From the NCBI RefSeq assembly GCF_031877795.1, contig NC_133935.1:84326748-84390747 (forward strand): a DNA stretch of 64,000 nucleotides, written 5' to 3'. Shown one piece after another: positions 51,701 through 62,860 of the stretch. Made by a program: the position numbers and the translations under genes. Each line of letters begins with the position of its first letter. The stretch's first letter is position 1. Below the pieces are notes generated by a model that saw only the letters and a list, made by a program, of their open reading frames with translations, did no database searches and was not told where the DNA came from. The stretch is from Strix aluco (taxonomy: Eukaryota; Chordata; Aves; Strigiformes; Strigidae).

Positions 51701-54700
51701 GTAGGAACCTTGACTGCTTTCTCAGTGAGGATTCACCTGTGGGGTGCTGCCTACAGACACCAGCTCTACTTTACCTCCATGTGCTTCGCCAAGCGTCCTG
51801 GCTTCACTGAGATGATGTGCTCATAAGAGCTCAGTTTCCTCCGAATCATTTCATGGTAGTGAAGTTCGAACTGGATCCTCGTCCCTGGGGGCACATTCAC
51901 TTCGGTTTGGAAGTTTTCCATATCCAAGGCATTGCTCCTGAAAAGTCAGCTGTGGGGTTATTTTGAGAAAATACAAGGAGAAAGAGAGCTTCTTTGCATT
52001 TGCTGGGTCTGGTTCTAACTGTAGCCTATATCAGGGAACAGCAGTTTTCTGTTAGCACAGTATGTTTTGTCAAGCTGAAAGCAGAAACACAAATTTAGTC
52101 CTTGATAATTAAATATCAGAGTTGCTGTAAGTAAGCAACCCATTTTCCTTCCCAGGGTTCCTCCCTCATCTATCTCCTCCTGGGATGGGTCTCTTCAGTT
52201 CTCCTATGAATACGTTCAGCACAACACCCACATGCCAAAGTCTTTATACCTTACTATTCCAGCAGCTTTGCCTTTGGCTTTTGCTTGAGAGTACATTTTT
52301 CTGGCTTCAGATTTTTCCCGAATTTTGCTGGTAAATGTTATACCATTGACATCCCTAGGAGAGAGAATCACAGTCAGTTTGCAAAAGAAACAACTTTACA
52401 ATTGACGACTGTTTCTTCACTTTAGAAAAACATCAGTGAAATCTAAGCTGGTGGGAAATGAAATAATAAGGCTCTTGTTTAACCCCAAAGTAATGAAGTT
52501 TGGTTTCCACTAGATCTGTATCTTTTTCCCTACCTGCTTTTTTATTTCAAGTAGCCATCACTCTTGTACTCTGAGGAGGATCTGCTCTTCCTTACCTCCT
52601 TCACCCTTTCCCTGTTCTTTGGGCAGGGCAGGCAGTTACTGATGTCATGGCTGTTTTGGAACACGGATCAGGACATGTCTCCTGACCAGCAAGCTGGCTG
52701 CTGCCTCTCTGAATGAATACTTAGTTTCTTTCTGTTCAGTGAGGGCTCTAATGTGGGTCTCTCTCTCTCCTTCGATCTGGTGCCAGCATGCACCAGACAG
52801 GTAGGAGCTTAACCTATTCCAGACTTCTGTCCTTTTGTCAAATTTTGTTGATGTTGGCCAATGGCCCAATAATTACTGGAGAGGAAGAGATGGACAGACA
52901 GACATTATGATGACATGAGCCTTTTTTCCTCGAGAAAGCCTGCTAAAATGACACTGAACCTGGAAAATAATGAGATGTTTTGCTTTTACAAATAATTCCC
53001 TCCCACCACATTCTGCCACCACACTGAACACTGCCAGAGCACAAGGCTGATAAATGCCCACTACTTACATGGTAAAGTTGTCAATAAAAGCTCCTTTGGG
53101 GACTTGTACATCAAACACTATGTGCTGGGACCGTTTTGCATTATTCACCATTTTGGCTTGGATCATTGTGTTGGCCAACCGTGACGTTATAGTGGATTGA
53201 ACTTTGTAGCTGTAAAGACCTATCTTGTCATCGTCCTCCACCTGTAATTGACACAATTACTCTGTAAATTTAGGACACATCTGTAAAATGTGCCCTAGAG
53301 TGCAATATCAACCCCTTTTATAGTCTCAGTGCCTTTTTTTCAACTTACAATATGGCAGCTAGATGGGACATAAACTGAAGTTCAGGACACCTCCATATTT
53401 TACCCAGCAATATGGCAGGATACTCATGTGAATATAGTTCATTATAACATTTAAGCTGAAAGAGGGAATTTATTAAGCTGGAATGTTTTCCTTGCTTTTG
53501 ACCATGCAGTCAGTCCTTGAAACGACTCTATTGGTTCAATTCAGCATAGAAGGGTGCACAGTAATCCTCAGCATCATACACTGAGGAGGAGAGAGCTTAC
53601 ATTTTAAATAAAAGTCCTAAATAAAGGAGACCTACAGCATTGGTACCAACATTGTCTTGTAAATGGTTAAACCATGGCAGTGGGAGAACAGTATTAAACT
53701 AGTATATTAAGATATTGTCTTCGTCTAATCATTTTTGATGATTATTTCTTCATATTTACCATACCCTTCTCCCTCCAAGAGCAGTTGTATAAACAGCGTT
53801 GTGCAAACAGTGCTTTGTTTAAAGAAAATAGGTTAATACCCAACCAGCAGTAAAAACAAGGAACTGAACAAACAAAAGGATTGATTTCCAAAAAATGGTT
53901 AACTAGAAAATCACTTTGTTCGGTATTATTTTCCACAGAGGAAGAAAAAAACTCACCAGGTCTCCAACATACCCCCAGTCAGATGTGCTTCGCTGGAAGA
54001 GAAAAATATGGAGAACGTATTTCAGCAAAGCTAACAACACAGATTGTGGCTGAATCAAGACAGGGATCAGACAGTTAACATCTAAAAGCTGCTTTCCAAG
54101 ATGATGAAAATTGGTTTGAGTTCTCAGACTTAGTGTGCATATTCCTTTTGTCTTATTTTATGTATTTATACACGGGATGATCTCTCTTCCCCTGTTTTTT
54201 ATTTTTTATAGAAAACATTCTCTTCTAGAACAAAAATTTATTTCCTGAAAGCAAAACAGGCTGACAAAAAGTCATACTCAGAAACTCTAGCTTTTAACAG
54301 AAAAAATCTCTTTTTATTTTTCTAGGAAAAGTGGAAAACCTCAAAACCCAGACCATTTTATCTCATTCTGTTTTCACTTACATTATAGAATACATGTTTA
54401 TATTATTGTATTATATGCAATATGTATGTATAAAACCCCCTATGTGTCATTGATATTACATTTATATACTTGCATATATGTAAAGGTAGTTATGTATGCA
54501 CTGCTTAGAAGAGCTGAAACTGCTCATTAATGGTTGATTTTTTTTTCCCCTGCCCTATGAATATTTCCATTTTAAAATTTCTATGAAGAGTTGGTGACAT
54601 CTTGTGGCCATTTGAATCATTCTGTTTAATTCCCTAAAACTTAAACTTGCATAAGTAATCCTCGATGGGATTTGGCTCACCTAGTTCTAGAGGGAGGCAA

Positions 54701-57700
54701 TTGTTTAATGTAGATATCTACTTTGGTGTTATCATCACAAATAGGCAAGCTCAGCTCTTCACAGCCAGTGGTGTGATCCCTTTCATCTGAAAACAGATAC
54801 CCTCATTTGGTTGAAAGAATTCTTTTAATTATAAAAATGTACCAAAACATACCAATCTCATCTCAGGTTTCAGTAGCACTTGAATCCAAGAGGACCCAAA
54901 ACCACAGAAGATGCTCACAAAAACTTAATTAGCCAGATGGTGCATATAAGGCCTGTTATACAGTTACTAAGTTCATTTGAAGATAATTAGTATATTGTTA
55001 GTAGGAAAATCTTGGGCTGCCTAAGAGCTGATACATGTCATAGAAAGATAATTTTAATGAGATAATTTTAAGGATCCTTTAAAGCCAGACAGGGAGACTG
55101 CAGGGTTTCCACCTGGCTGAGAACAAATGTAGGTTTTTATTTACTACTTTTATTTACCGGGCTCCACCTGAAGCATTCAGCCTGGGATTTCAGATCTGAA
55201 AGTTTATGGTGCTCTAGAGACACTCTGCAAAGCCTGATGGACTGATCCTTGCTCAGTCCACCCTGACACCCCACAGATATCACTGTACAGTGAACTGGAC
55301 CCTTCACATCTGATAAAGAATGACTGTTGTCCCCACACATACCCTTGGTACAGGAAATACCATCAGTATGAATACAAATTAAGACTAAACCAACTTTAAC
55401 TGAAACAAATTTAATTTTGAAAAGATGAAGACCAAAGCCTTGGCACAGAGGGGATTTGTTTTGTTGTGATACTTGTCCAGTTCTTGGAAGAGCTTAGGGT
55501 TCCTGACTCACTTTACAAATGGTGTAAAGTTTTCAAGATGCCCAGATTTCCTTCCTGTTTGTTTTTGTGAGGGTGGAGGAGAAGAGAGAGGCACTGATGG
55601 AGATGTGAGCTTATCACTTGTACATGTAATGACTCCCACTGCTGTTGTTAGAGATCAGACATAGGGCGGGCCAACCGTCCCCCCAGGATGTCAAAGGTTG
55701 CAGAGGGCAGCCACTCCAACGGGTCAGGAGGACAGAGCTGTAGATAACTATACTTCAGGTTTGAGCGCTGGTGTGGTTACTGGGAACATGGGCTTCTGTG
55801 GCACGTGAGATTTGTGCTATTTCTGGCATGAGGATTTACGGCTGATCCTTGCCTTTAAACCACATCCAGATCTGCTGATGACCACACTGCCTAGAAACAG
55901 TATCTTGTGCAATTATCTAACGTGTGGCTAATTGCTGATTAGGGTGGAGACAAGCACCTCAGGAACTGTTTTAAGAATCTGGTCTTGATAGATGCTGGGC
56001 CCTATCTTCAGGTACCGAGACCCATCTTCTCCTGACATCTGTACAGGCTATGGATATTCAGCCCTCCATAATGACCTTTGTTCAAATCACTGTGCATGAA
56101 TATTGCAACTATTATGCACTCTACCATCAAGAAAATATTGGGTACTTCAATCTAACTATTATCCAGAGCTGCTGACCCTGATTCCTCCTGTCCTGTCTGT
56201 GGAAGAAGAAGCCATGGTGTCTAAGGGTAGTGCAAGTGGTAAAGTATTACAAGAGTTGCAGGTTTTAGGTCATCTATCTGCTTTCAAGTTGCAGTCCCCA
56301 GGCCACTTCTCAGGTGTGACTTGGCAAAACAAGGAAAGCAGATTCAGAGCTGTTACACTGCATTTCAAGAAAATTACTTTTCTACTGGGGCATGAAAATT
56401 CCTGGGGAAAGTCATAAGAATCTGTAGATTAAGGGAAAATTTGAAAAGCAGATGCCCAGCATGAGAAACTAGAAAGAGGATGAGATCTTCCTGGCATGTC
56501 CTCCCTGTTCTTTGACATGCTGTTTCCTCATAGATTCACTTGTTTTCATGTGAGCCATTTCCTAAGCAGTTTTTAACACACTGCAATTTCAGTGCAGTCT
56601 CTTTTGGGGATCATGACCCTTACTGTGAGGTGCAAGAAGAGCAACTTCAAAACTAGGTCTTGGCAGACTTTGTCTTCACAATGTTGAAGATGAATTGTGG
56701 TCTTTCTGCTTGCATTTATACCCTGGGAGCTGGGGGGACTCTCCAGCCAGCTGATTCCACCCTCTCTCTCCTTCCATATTTCCTTCATGTGCGGGTTCTC
56801 ATGGAGAGGAAACCAGGCAGGCAGAGCAGTAAGGAATTAGGTATGATCTCACCTGGCTCTGGACAGCCAGAGATCAGGACCAGGACTGAGGGAAGTGCTA
56901 TAGAACATCCTGCCTCACAGTCTAGACACAAGCTCCATGATCTGTCTCCAAAACAGAGATAACGGCAGTGCACCATCACACGGAGGCTCACAAGGTTACC
57001 CGCATCCCAGCCCATGAGATGCTCTGCTTATGTGGTCACGAGAACCATTCACATACCTGAGACCCAGTAATTCTAGAATTACTCAGGAGCGAATATTTTT
57101 CACCAGAATACGTTATTTGGACCTACAAAACAATTCTTTCTATTTAGAGCTAATCAGTAGGGTCTGCAGAGGAGTTCTGTTGTCTTGTTGCCAATGGGCT
57201 AGTGACCTCACTGTAGAAAAACATAGTGCTAAAACAATAATTTGGAAGACAGCCTTCCTCTAGTGATCCACAGTAAGTAACTGTGTGCCTGCTGTTGACC
57301 AAGAGCTACTCTCTCAAGATGTTTCACATACTTTAGTTTAATCTCCTTTATTAATATTTTATTGTGATTCAACTAACATAAGGGTAGCTCATCCTATAGC
57401 TGAGATGTTAGTTCTACTGGTTTGCAAAGACTCATTTGACAGGCAAAGGATAGGAAAGAATATCTGGGAATATAAGGAATAACTGGTATAATAAAACCAC
57501 TAGTAAAATTGCCAATTACTGCATGCATATGTCTATATCACTATGTATCCAGAAAGTTGGGGAACAGAGGCAATATAATACGTAAGCATTAATATAGCCA
57601 TGTTGGAAAGAAATGATGCCCTGAAGAAGTGCAGCTAGAGAGGATTTCTGCTTAGATCACGATTAAATTATTTAAACACTGGTCTGGCAAATGTGAGCTG

Positions 57701-60277
57701 GCTTGATCCATATTTATGGTAAAATCTTCCATTTTTCTAGCATTGTAATGGGGGCTTTAGGTGTCAGTAAGTTACATTTACACTCTGTGTGAAGCCCCTT
57801 TCAAAAAGCCTTAGGATAAAGAAGAATCATGTTTGCCTTCTGTTTTCGCTATATTGAACAAGCTCAAGAAAGGAAGCACCAGAGCTTGGCAGAGGACAAG
57901 GTCCACTCTGATCATAATTTCTTTCTTGCAGTGTAATAAAAGTTAATACCTTCAAACAACTGACTTCATGATCATTATTGTTAATTACTACTGTGTAAAA
58001 CACAAGAAAACTCCCACAATGCTGTTTTAAATGTTTCTGCTTCAGAAGATGACAGACTGTAATAATCTGCAACCCATCAGCATGCTGGAAACAAATTTTC
58101 TACCCTGGTCTCAGACTCCACCAGCTCATTATCCATGTGACACGTTGCTGCACTCTTTTGACCTGAGTTAAATATGAATGAATAGACTACCTGCAGGACT
58201 GAAAAGTTTCTACCTGCATTACCAGTGTCTGAAGTACTTTTCCATTTTCTCATGGAAAAGCCTCACCAGTATCAGTGGGGTTTTTCCCACACATTAAGTT
58301 AGACAGACAAGTATCTCCATTGTTTAGCATCTGTGTTATGGTCGTTAGAGCGCAGATATGGAACAAAGCCTTGTTGTGCTAGGTACTGCATAGAGGGTAG
58401 TAGCAGTTCTTATCCCACCAAGAGATATGGAGGTCTCAATGCATATAAGGACCTGCTGGTCCCACCTGATTGCACAGTTGCAGCCCTTGACATGGAACAA
58501 GCCACCTGGAGAGAGCTCCCAGACATTCTTGATTCCCTTTTTTTGAAGCATTTCTGGGTACTGTACCTGATACCTGCCATTCCTCATCTTGGAGCTTGAA
58601 GGAACTCCATCGATTTCTAGGTCAATCAGGTTCTCCACTTCCTAGAGAAGAAAGAAGAAAGAAAGAGGTGTTGTTGCTGCCTTACTGTTTGATTTATCAC
58701 TTGATTTATTATTGATTAGCACTCTAATAGAGTTCCAAAGGGAATTTACCTCCCCTTGGTGCAAATAGGGAGCAGAGGCACAAACAATCTCAGACCAAAA
58801 TGTGGTATGTCCACACATTCAGTTTCCCTCTGAGGCCAACTAGCTCTATATACTCTTATAAGATCATGACCTTTGCCATCATTTTACAACCTTTCCTTCT
58901 GAAAAAGGGAGTAATATTTAACACATTGAAATGACCATAAAGAGCAAGAGGCAGATTATCATCAGGATGGGTCTAGCCATGGTAACTACAGTACTTCAGA
59001 TACTGATCTCACTTAAACCAACAAGTTCAGAGAATTTCTGCTCAAACCAGTCGAAATTGTCTCTGATTTTATACTAATATACCTGAGAACTAAATTTGTC
59101 CCATTGACAGCAAAGGCACGTCAGGTCTTTTCCAAGTGCAAAGCTGCACTGATTCAATTAGTAGCGTGGTTTTTACACCACAGCAATACTCTTAACTAAA
59201 TTTTGTTAGAAGTTTAATTTATGGCAAGTATATGAGTTGCGCTCCAGTTTATATGATAGCATACACACAAAGGTTTGCACAAAATTAAATTATTTAAGCA
59301 CTTTGATGTTAAACTGATATGACAACTATGGTTAGAAAGGACCACAGGTTTGGAATATTTTTCCTGGGAATTTCAAACTCAGTATAAAAATCTCACTGCG
59401 TCATGAAAAGTGCTGTAAGAAGAAAAAGAGGATATTCCTGCTCACAAATTCTTTTTGTTAATCCTACAAAGTAAAAGAAAGCTTCACACCATCCCTGCTG
59501 ACTTCACAGAAATATTGCAATATGGCAATGTGGAAATGGGTGTAGACACCCAAATCTAAGTTCACCTGAGTCCGGGGGTTTAAATTCAGACTCAGCTTCA
59601 GAGTCAAATCTATAACTATACTCTTCATCGTTGTATTATCCTAATTACAAGCTCTTCTATAAATTATCTCATTCCTCTGTTAAGGAATCTTAGCAGTCAA
59701 CAGGATCTTAACTCCATATTTGAACTCCTCTTAACAAAACCCTGAGTCCATATGAAGCTTTGCTGAAGTTCATAGTGGTCTGTACAGGAGACCCCATCCA
59801 CAAAGATATCTAGCTGCTCTGTTTCTGCTTATTCCAGGGAAACAGGATATAAAATATGCTGAAGGCTTGAGCATAGAAGCCCATTGGAATGTTTAAAGGT
59901 AAAACCACCAGAAAAGGCAAAGTTGAGGTAAAAATAAGAATCCTGCTTGAAAAGAAACTTGGAGTTATGCCCATATTATCCCAACTTTAATAATAAAAAA
60001 GAAGCACTATGAATGACAGGTGAAAACCAATTATCAGAAGAATCCCATTTACAGCTAAAAGTAGAATAGAATCATAAGATACAAGCAGAGCTATGAAGCA
60101 GTGACCCAGTTCTTCTCCCACTGAAGCCAGCTGCAGCTTCAATATTGACTTCAGCAAGGAAAGGAGACCTAGGCCCTGCCTTGAAATACTCACATCTGGG
60201 ATTTCGTCGATAACAAGATCAAAGCTTCCTACTCCAGAAATGAGGAACAAAACCAGGAAGCAGATCAGATGCTTCAT
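33706..60277 (-). CDS. ITIH2: Inter-alpha-trypsin inhibitor heavy chain H2
   Basis: A liver-secreted heavy chain that is esterified to bikunin's chondroitin sulfate and transferred to hyaluronan. Exons (5' to 3'): 60194-60277, 58567-58641, 53957-53992, 53069-53241, 52250-52354, 51775-51937, 50385-50492, 49093-49221, 48323-48439, 46933-47101, 46151-46276, 45090-45271, 43802-43987, 42677-42816, 41938-42110, 39441-39575, 36821-36934, 36025-36223, 35161-35333, 34288-34399, 33706-33853. The total is 2847 bases, 948 residues (human 946), with all phases consistent. It has a signal peptide (1-18), a VIT domain (about 66-190: [26 protein letters not shown]), a vWA domain (about 313-495) with MIDAS DVSGS at 318-322, a variable linker (exon 16), and the cleavage/ester site DPHF at 704-707. 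The C-terminal propeptide ends [17 protein letters not shown]. It is complete, and convergent with KIN. Confidence 0.96.
36320..36735 (-). mobile_element. Old antisense CR1 relic in ITIH2 intron 17
   Basis: Seen in + orientation as reversed CR1 wording: AAAGTTTTTCCTAATAACTC near the left end, then TTGCAACTCATTTCTGTTGC, CTTGGTGGCCACCACTGAAT and TCTTGTACTGGCAAGCCTCAA, with ACTCCAGATGTGG before the right end. Diverged, with no open ORF. In the ITIH2 direction this is the sense orientation of CR1. Confidence 0.65.
36821..36934 (-). CDS. ITIH2: ITIH2 exon 17: DPHF maturation site
   Basis: The exon encodes [13 protein letters not shown] and on to SDPGTG. In the ITIH family the precursor is cut before the Asp of DPHF, and that Asp is ester-linked to chondroitin sulfate. 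The motif is intact (Asp704), so this heavy chain should mature normally. The phase is 1 at both ends. Confidence 0.92.
37873..38237 (-). mobile_element. CR1 LINE 3' fragment in ITIH2 intron 16
   Basis: Starts TCATAGAATCACAGGATGGT (tail in reverse), followed by TTTGGGTTGGAAGGGACATC, the GGGAGGGGGCAGCCACAGCT block and CTTTAAGTACTGGAAGGCCC, ending CCCCAACTCTCTCAGC. Same young subfamily as the KIN copies, inserted in the same direction as ITIH2. Confidence 0.93.
39441..39575 (-). CDS. ITIH2: ITIH2 exon 16: variable linker before the cleavage site
   Basis: A 135-base exon (phase 1 at both ends) between TTTTAACAG and GTAAAAGA. It encodes a Pro/Asn/Ser-rich stretch around [15 protein letters not shown] and [12 protein letters not shown]. 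Only the PxWAN core aligns well with the mammalian linker. The motif N-V-T is a potential N-glycosylation site. Because the length divides by three, skipping would keep the frame and join exon 15 directly to the DPHF exon. Confidence 0.88.
48323..48439 (-). CDS. ITIH2: ITIH2 exon 9: vWA MIDAS exon
   Basis: Encodes [19 protein letters not shown] followed by [20 protein letters not shown]. Asp318, Ser320 and Ser322 form the D-x-S-x-S metal-ion-dependent adhesion site of the von Willebrand A domain. All metal ligands of this loop are present. Confidence 0.93.
51180..51260 (+). mobile_element. Possible old LINE relic in ITIH2 intron 6
   Basis: GAACATAAGAATGGCCAGGT then CCAGCTATCCCTGTATCTTG resembles the 3' region of an ancient CR1-related LINE (the GAACATAAGAATGGCC and CCCAGTATCCTGTC wording known from reptile and bird genomes). 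Short and diverged. Confidence 0.35.
53993..58566 (-). other. ITIH2: ITIH2 intron 2
   Basis: A 4.6-kb intron. Apart from the possible cryptic exon at 54681-54786 it shows nothing recognisable: AT-rich sequence with short chance open frames. Tandem donors (CAG-GTATCAG-GTACAG) sit at its start; phase and homology support the second one, at 58566. Confidence 0.6.
54681..54786 (-). other. Possible cryptic or poison exon in ITIH2 intron 2
   Basis: A 106-base segment bounded by TCTGTTTTCAG and GTGAGC. One frame is open throughout, but it does not fit the phases of exons 2 and 3. Read in the ITIH2 phase it gives 11 codons and then TGA. Inclusion would also shift the frame. No similarity to ITIH proteins is seen. 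It may be chance. Confidence 0.2.
60194..60277 (-). CDS. ITIH2: ITIH2 exon 1: signal peptide
   Basis: Starts at ATG 60277 and encodes [18 protein letters not shown] followed by [11 protein letters not shown] Lys-His start, a strongly hydrophobic core and small residues before the predicted cut (after Ser18) form a classical secretion signal, matching the human MKRLTCF-type start. It ends at a GTGAGT donor in phase 0. Confidence 0.93.
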
Positions 60278-60430
60278 TTTCTTTCTGCTTGTCTCCTGAG
60301 ATCAGCCCGCATAGGTACTAGGCACAAGATCTCTCCTTCTCTGAGACAAGTTCAAGGAAACGTCTCAGGGTTATGCAGTATTTTGAACAAAGTTTTGAAA
60401 CGCTGACTTTGTTTAGGCCGTAGGTAAATA
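60278..60430 (-). promoter_or_regulatory. ITIH2: ITIH2 5' UTR and proximal promoter region
   Basis: There is no CpG island and no clear TATA box, unlike the other promoters here. The minus strand holds CAAAGTCA (60404-60411), one base short of the CAAAGTCCA HNF4-type site, and AACTTTGTTCAAAA nearby. Liver-factor control fits the known hepatic expression of ITIH2, but the site call is weak. Confidence 0.35.
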
Positions 60431-62189
60431 TTTGCCTTGCAACGCAAGTCTGAGCTGTGGTGCCTGAGCAAGGGTTATCCAAATAGTGTCTTCACTCACC
60501 TCTGCCCTCGATAACAGCTCAGGCTTGGATAGGCTCACTTCTTGCTTTTGTAGCTTCCCATGATGTTTGACTAATTTCCTGCTAGGCACAGACCTTGGAG
60601 TATCCAAAACTTCAAAAGATCAAAGCAAGAACTCACTCCTAGCTTGTTTGTTTATAGTAAGTGAGGTGAAGACTGGTTCTCAGAGCGATGGAGGCAGCAA
60701 CGCTGTGCTCCTTCAAGGGCCCTCCCGCCCAGCCATCTCACAGGGGTTGGCAGAGACCTTTGGGTTGGATCTTGACCCACACAAACACCCTTTTTCCACT
60801 CTGGCTGTGAAAGGATCATAGCTGGTGGTGGGATAGTTCTAGTTTTTCAAAGTTATTAATGTGAAAACATCTGATGCATGTTTCATGATGCATTTTTAGA
60901 TGCATGTTGTACAGCTCCTGGGTGCTTCTGAAACTGTTTTGGCCTCTCTGCTTCTTTGGGTACTTCAAGAGATGGGATAAAGTAAGCCAGATAAAAACAA
61001 GGTGGAAAGAATAGAGGAAGTGGGTTTTTGGTAAAAGTAGGTGGGGTATCCCTTCCACTTTTCCAGGAAGAAAGGAAATTTGCAGACATCTGAGCAACCC
61101 CGGTTGAAAAGACTGAATTACTAGGTGAACCCAGGGACAAAAGAGCAGACAAGATTATATTATATTAGCTATATTAATTATATTCTGTTCTCTTACCCTA
61201 CGTTATGTTACATTTCGATGTTTCAGGAAAAGATTTCTGAAGCACCAGTCTGCTGTTACACATCCTTTCTCTGTCTTTTCAACAGATTGTCTCTCAGGCT
61301 GAGACCTGAAGTTACATTCAGATATTCACAAGAAATACAAGCGGAGCTGTGACCTTTCATCTCACTGCCATGTCAAAGCTGCCAGAAGTGCTTAAGAAAG
61401 AACATAAGAACTGGAGCAAGCATGTAAGGTATTTTCCAAATACCCTCCTAGTGTCCAGCTACTTGTAGCTATAGGAGATGGTTTCCATTTGTTTAGCAGT
61501 TCTTAGTTAATTTATTTTCCATAAACCTATCATCTCCTCTGAAGAGATTGGATAAAAAATCCACATTTCTAGCATTCCGTGAGAAGTTCCAACCTTAACT
61601 ATACACAGAATGAACCATGGCTTTTTGATCACTTTGAATCTGTCACATGATAGCTCCATATATTGTTTCACAGATGTTGTGCTGGAAGAGGCATTGAATA
61701 ATTAGTCCTGATTTGCCCTCTCCCACAATCTTTTGGGCAATCCTGGATCTTGAACTTGGAGATGACATAGCTCCAGATTTCCTAGAAAGCTTAGGAGCCT
61801 GTAGGCTGTACTCAAACTAGTACGCAGCTTTCACAGCACATGTATCTTGCTTTTGCATTGATCCATCCACACAGCGGTTCTCCACATCACCTATTCACTA
61901 CTTTCTCCCTAAGCTCTGGTTCAGCTCTCAGACGGTGCGTGCGTAGAGCCTGCAACATCACTTCTTTTGAAGAGACAGTTTCTGAATGCAGAGTTCATTT
62001 GATAAGCAGTTCTGCATCCCTCAGGCCCAATTAGCTTGACCTGGCCAGTCTTCCCCTCCCCTATGTTACAGCATGTTCTGTGTTGCAGCTTCCCATGGAG
62101 GTGGGGGTAAGCGATGTGCATGGATGAGGTGAGTGTACAGGAAGAAAACAGGGAGAATGGGAGCAGGGTTTTTCAATACTCATAGTACA
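60431..62189. other. ITIH2 upstream intergenic sequence
   Basis: No gene is recognised. Near 61398 the words AAGAACATAAGAACTGGAG, with TTTTCCATAAACCTATC near 61520, hint at an old LINE tail in + orientation. Otherwise unremarkable. Confidence 0.5.
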
Positions 62190-62860
62190 AATAGAATCAT
62201 TTAGGTTGGAAAAGACCCTTAAAATCATCAAGTCCAACCATAAGTCTATCACTGCCAAGTCCACCACTAAACCAACATCCCTAACTGCCACATCTACACA
62301 TCTTTTAAACACCTCCAGGGATGGTGACTCAACCACTTCCCTGGGCAGCCTGTTCCAATGCTTGACAACCCTTTTGGTGAAGAAATTTTTCCTAATATCC
62401 AATCTAAACCTCCCCTGGCGCAACTGGAGGCTGTTTCCTCTCATCCTACCACTTGTTACTTGGTAGAAGAGACCAACCCCCACCTTGCTACAACCTCCTT
62501 TCAGGCAGCTGTAGAGATCAATAAGGTGTCCCCTGAGCCTCCTTTTCTCCAGACTAAGCAACCTCAGTTCCCTCAGCCTCTCCTCATAAGACTTGTGCTC
62601 TAGACCCTTCACCAGCTTTGTTGCCCTTCTTTGGACCCTCTCCAGCACCTCCATGTCTTTCTTGTAGTGAGGGACCCAAAACTGAACAGAGTATTTGAGA
62701 TGTGGCCTCACCAGTGCTGAATACAGGGAGACGATCACTTCCTTAGTCCTGCTGGCTACACTATTTCTGATACAAGTCAGGATGCCATTTGCCTTCTTGG
62801 CCACCTGGGCACACTGCCAGCTTATATTCAGCTGGCTGTCAACCATAATGAGGGATGGGA
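62190..62860 (-). mobile_element. CR1 LINE 3' fragment with open ORF2 C-terminus
   Basis: On the minus strand this encodes a continuous frame of roughly 220 codons matching the CR1 ORF2 C-terminus: [51 protein letters not shown] and [19 protein letters not shown], then the 3' tail ending near AATGATTCTATTTG. This subfamily differs from the other copies here. It lacks the polymerase core, so it cannot move by itself. Confidence 0.93.

Noticed and set aside
60413-60607. 64-codon frame just upstream of ITIH2
   Set aside because: It lies outside the likely 5' UTR, lacks a secretion signal or domain, and is probably chance.
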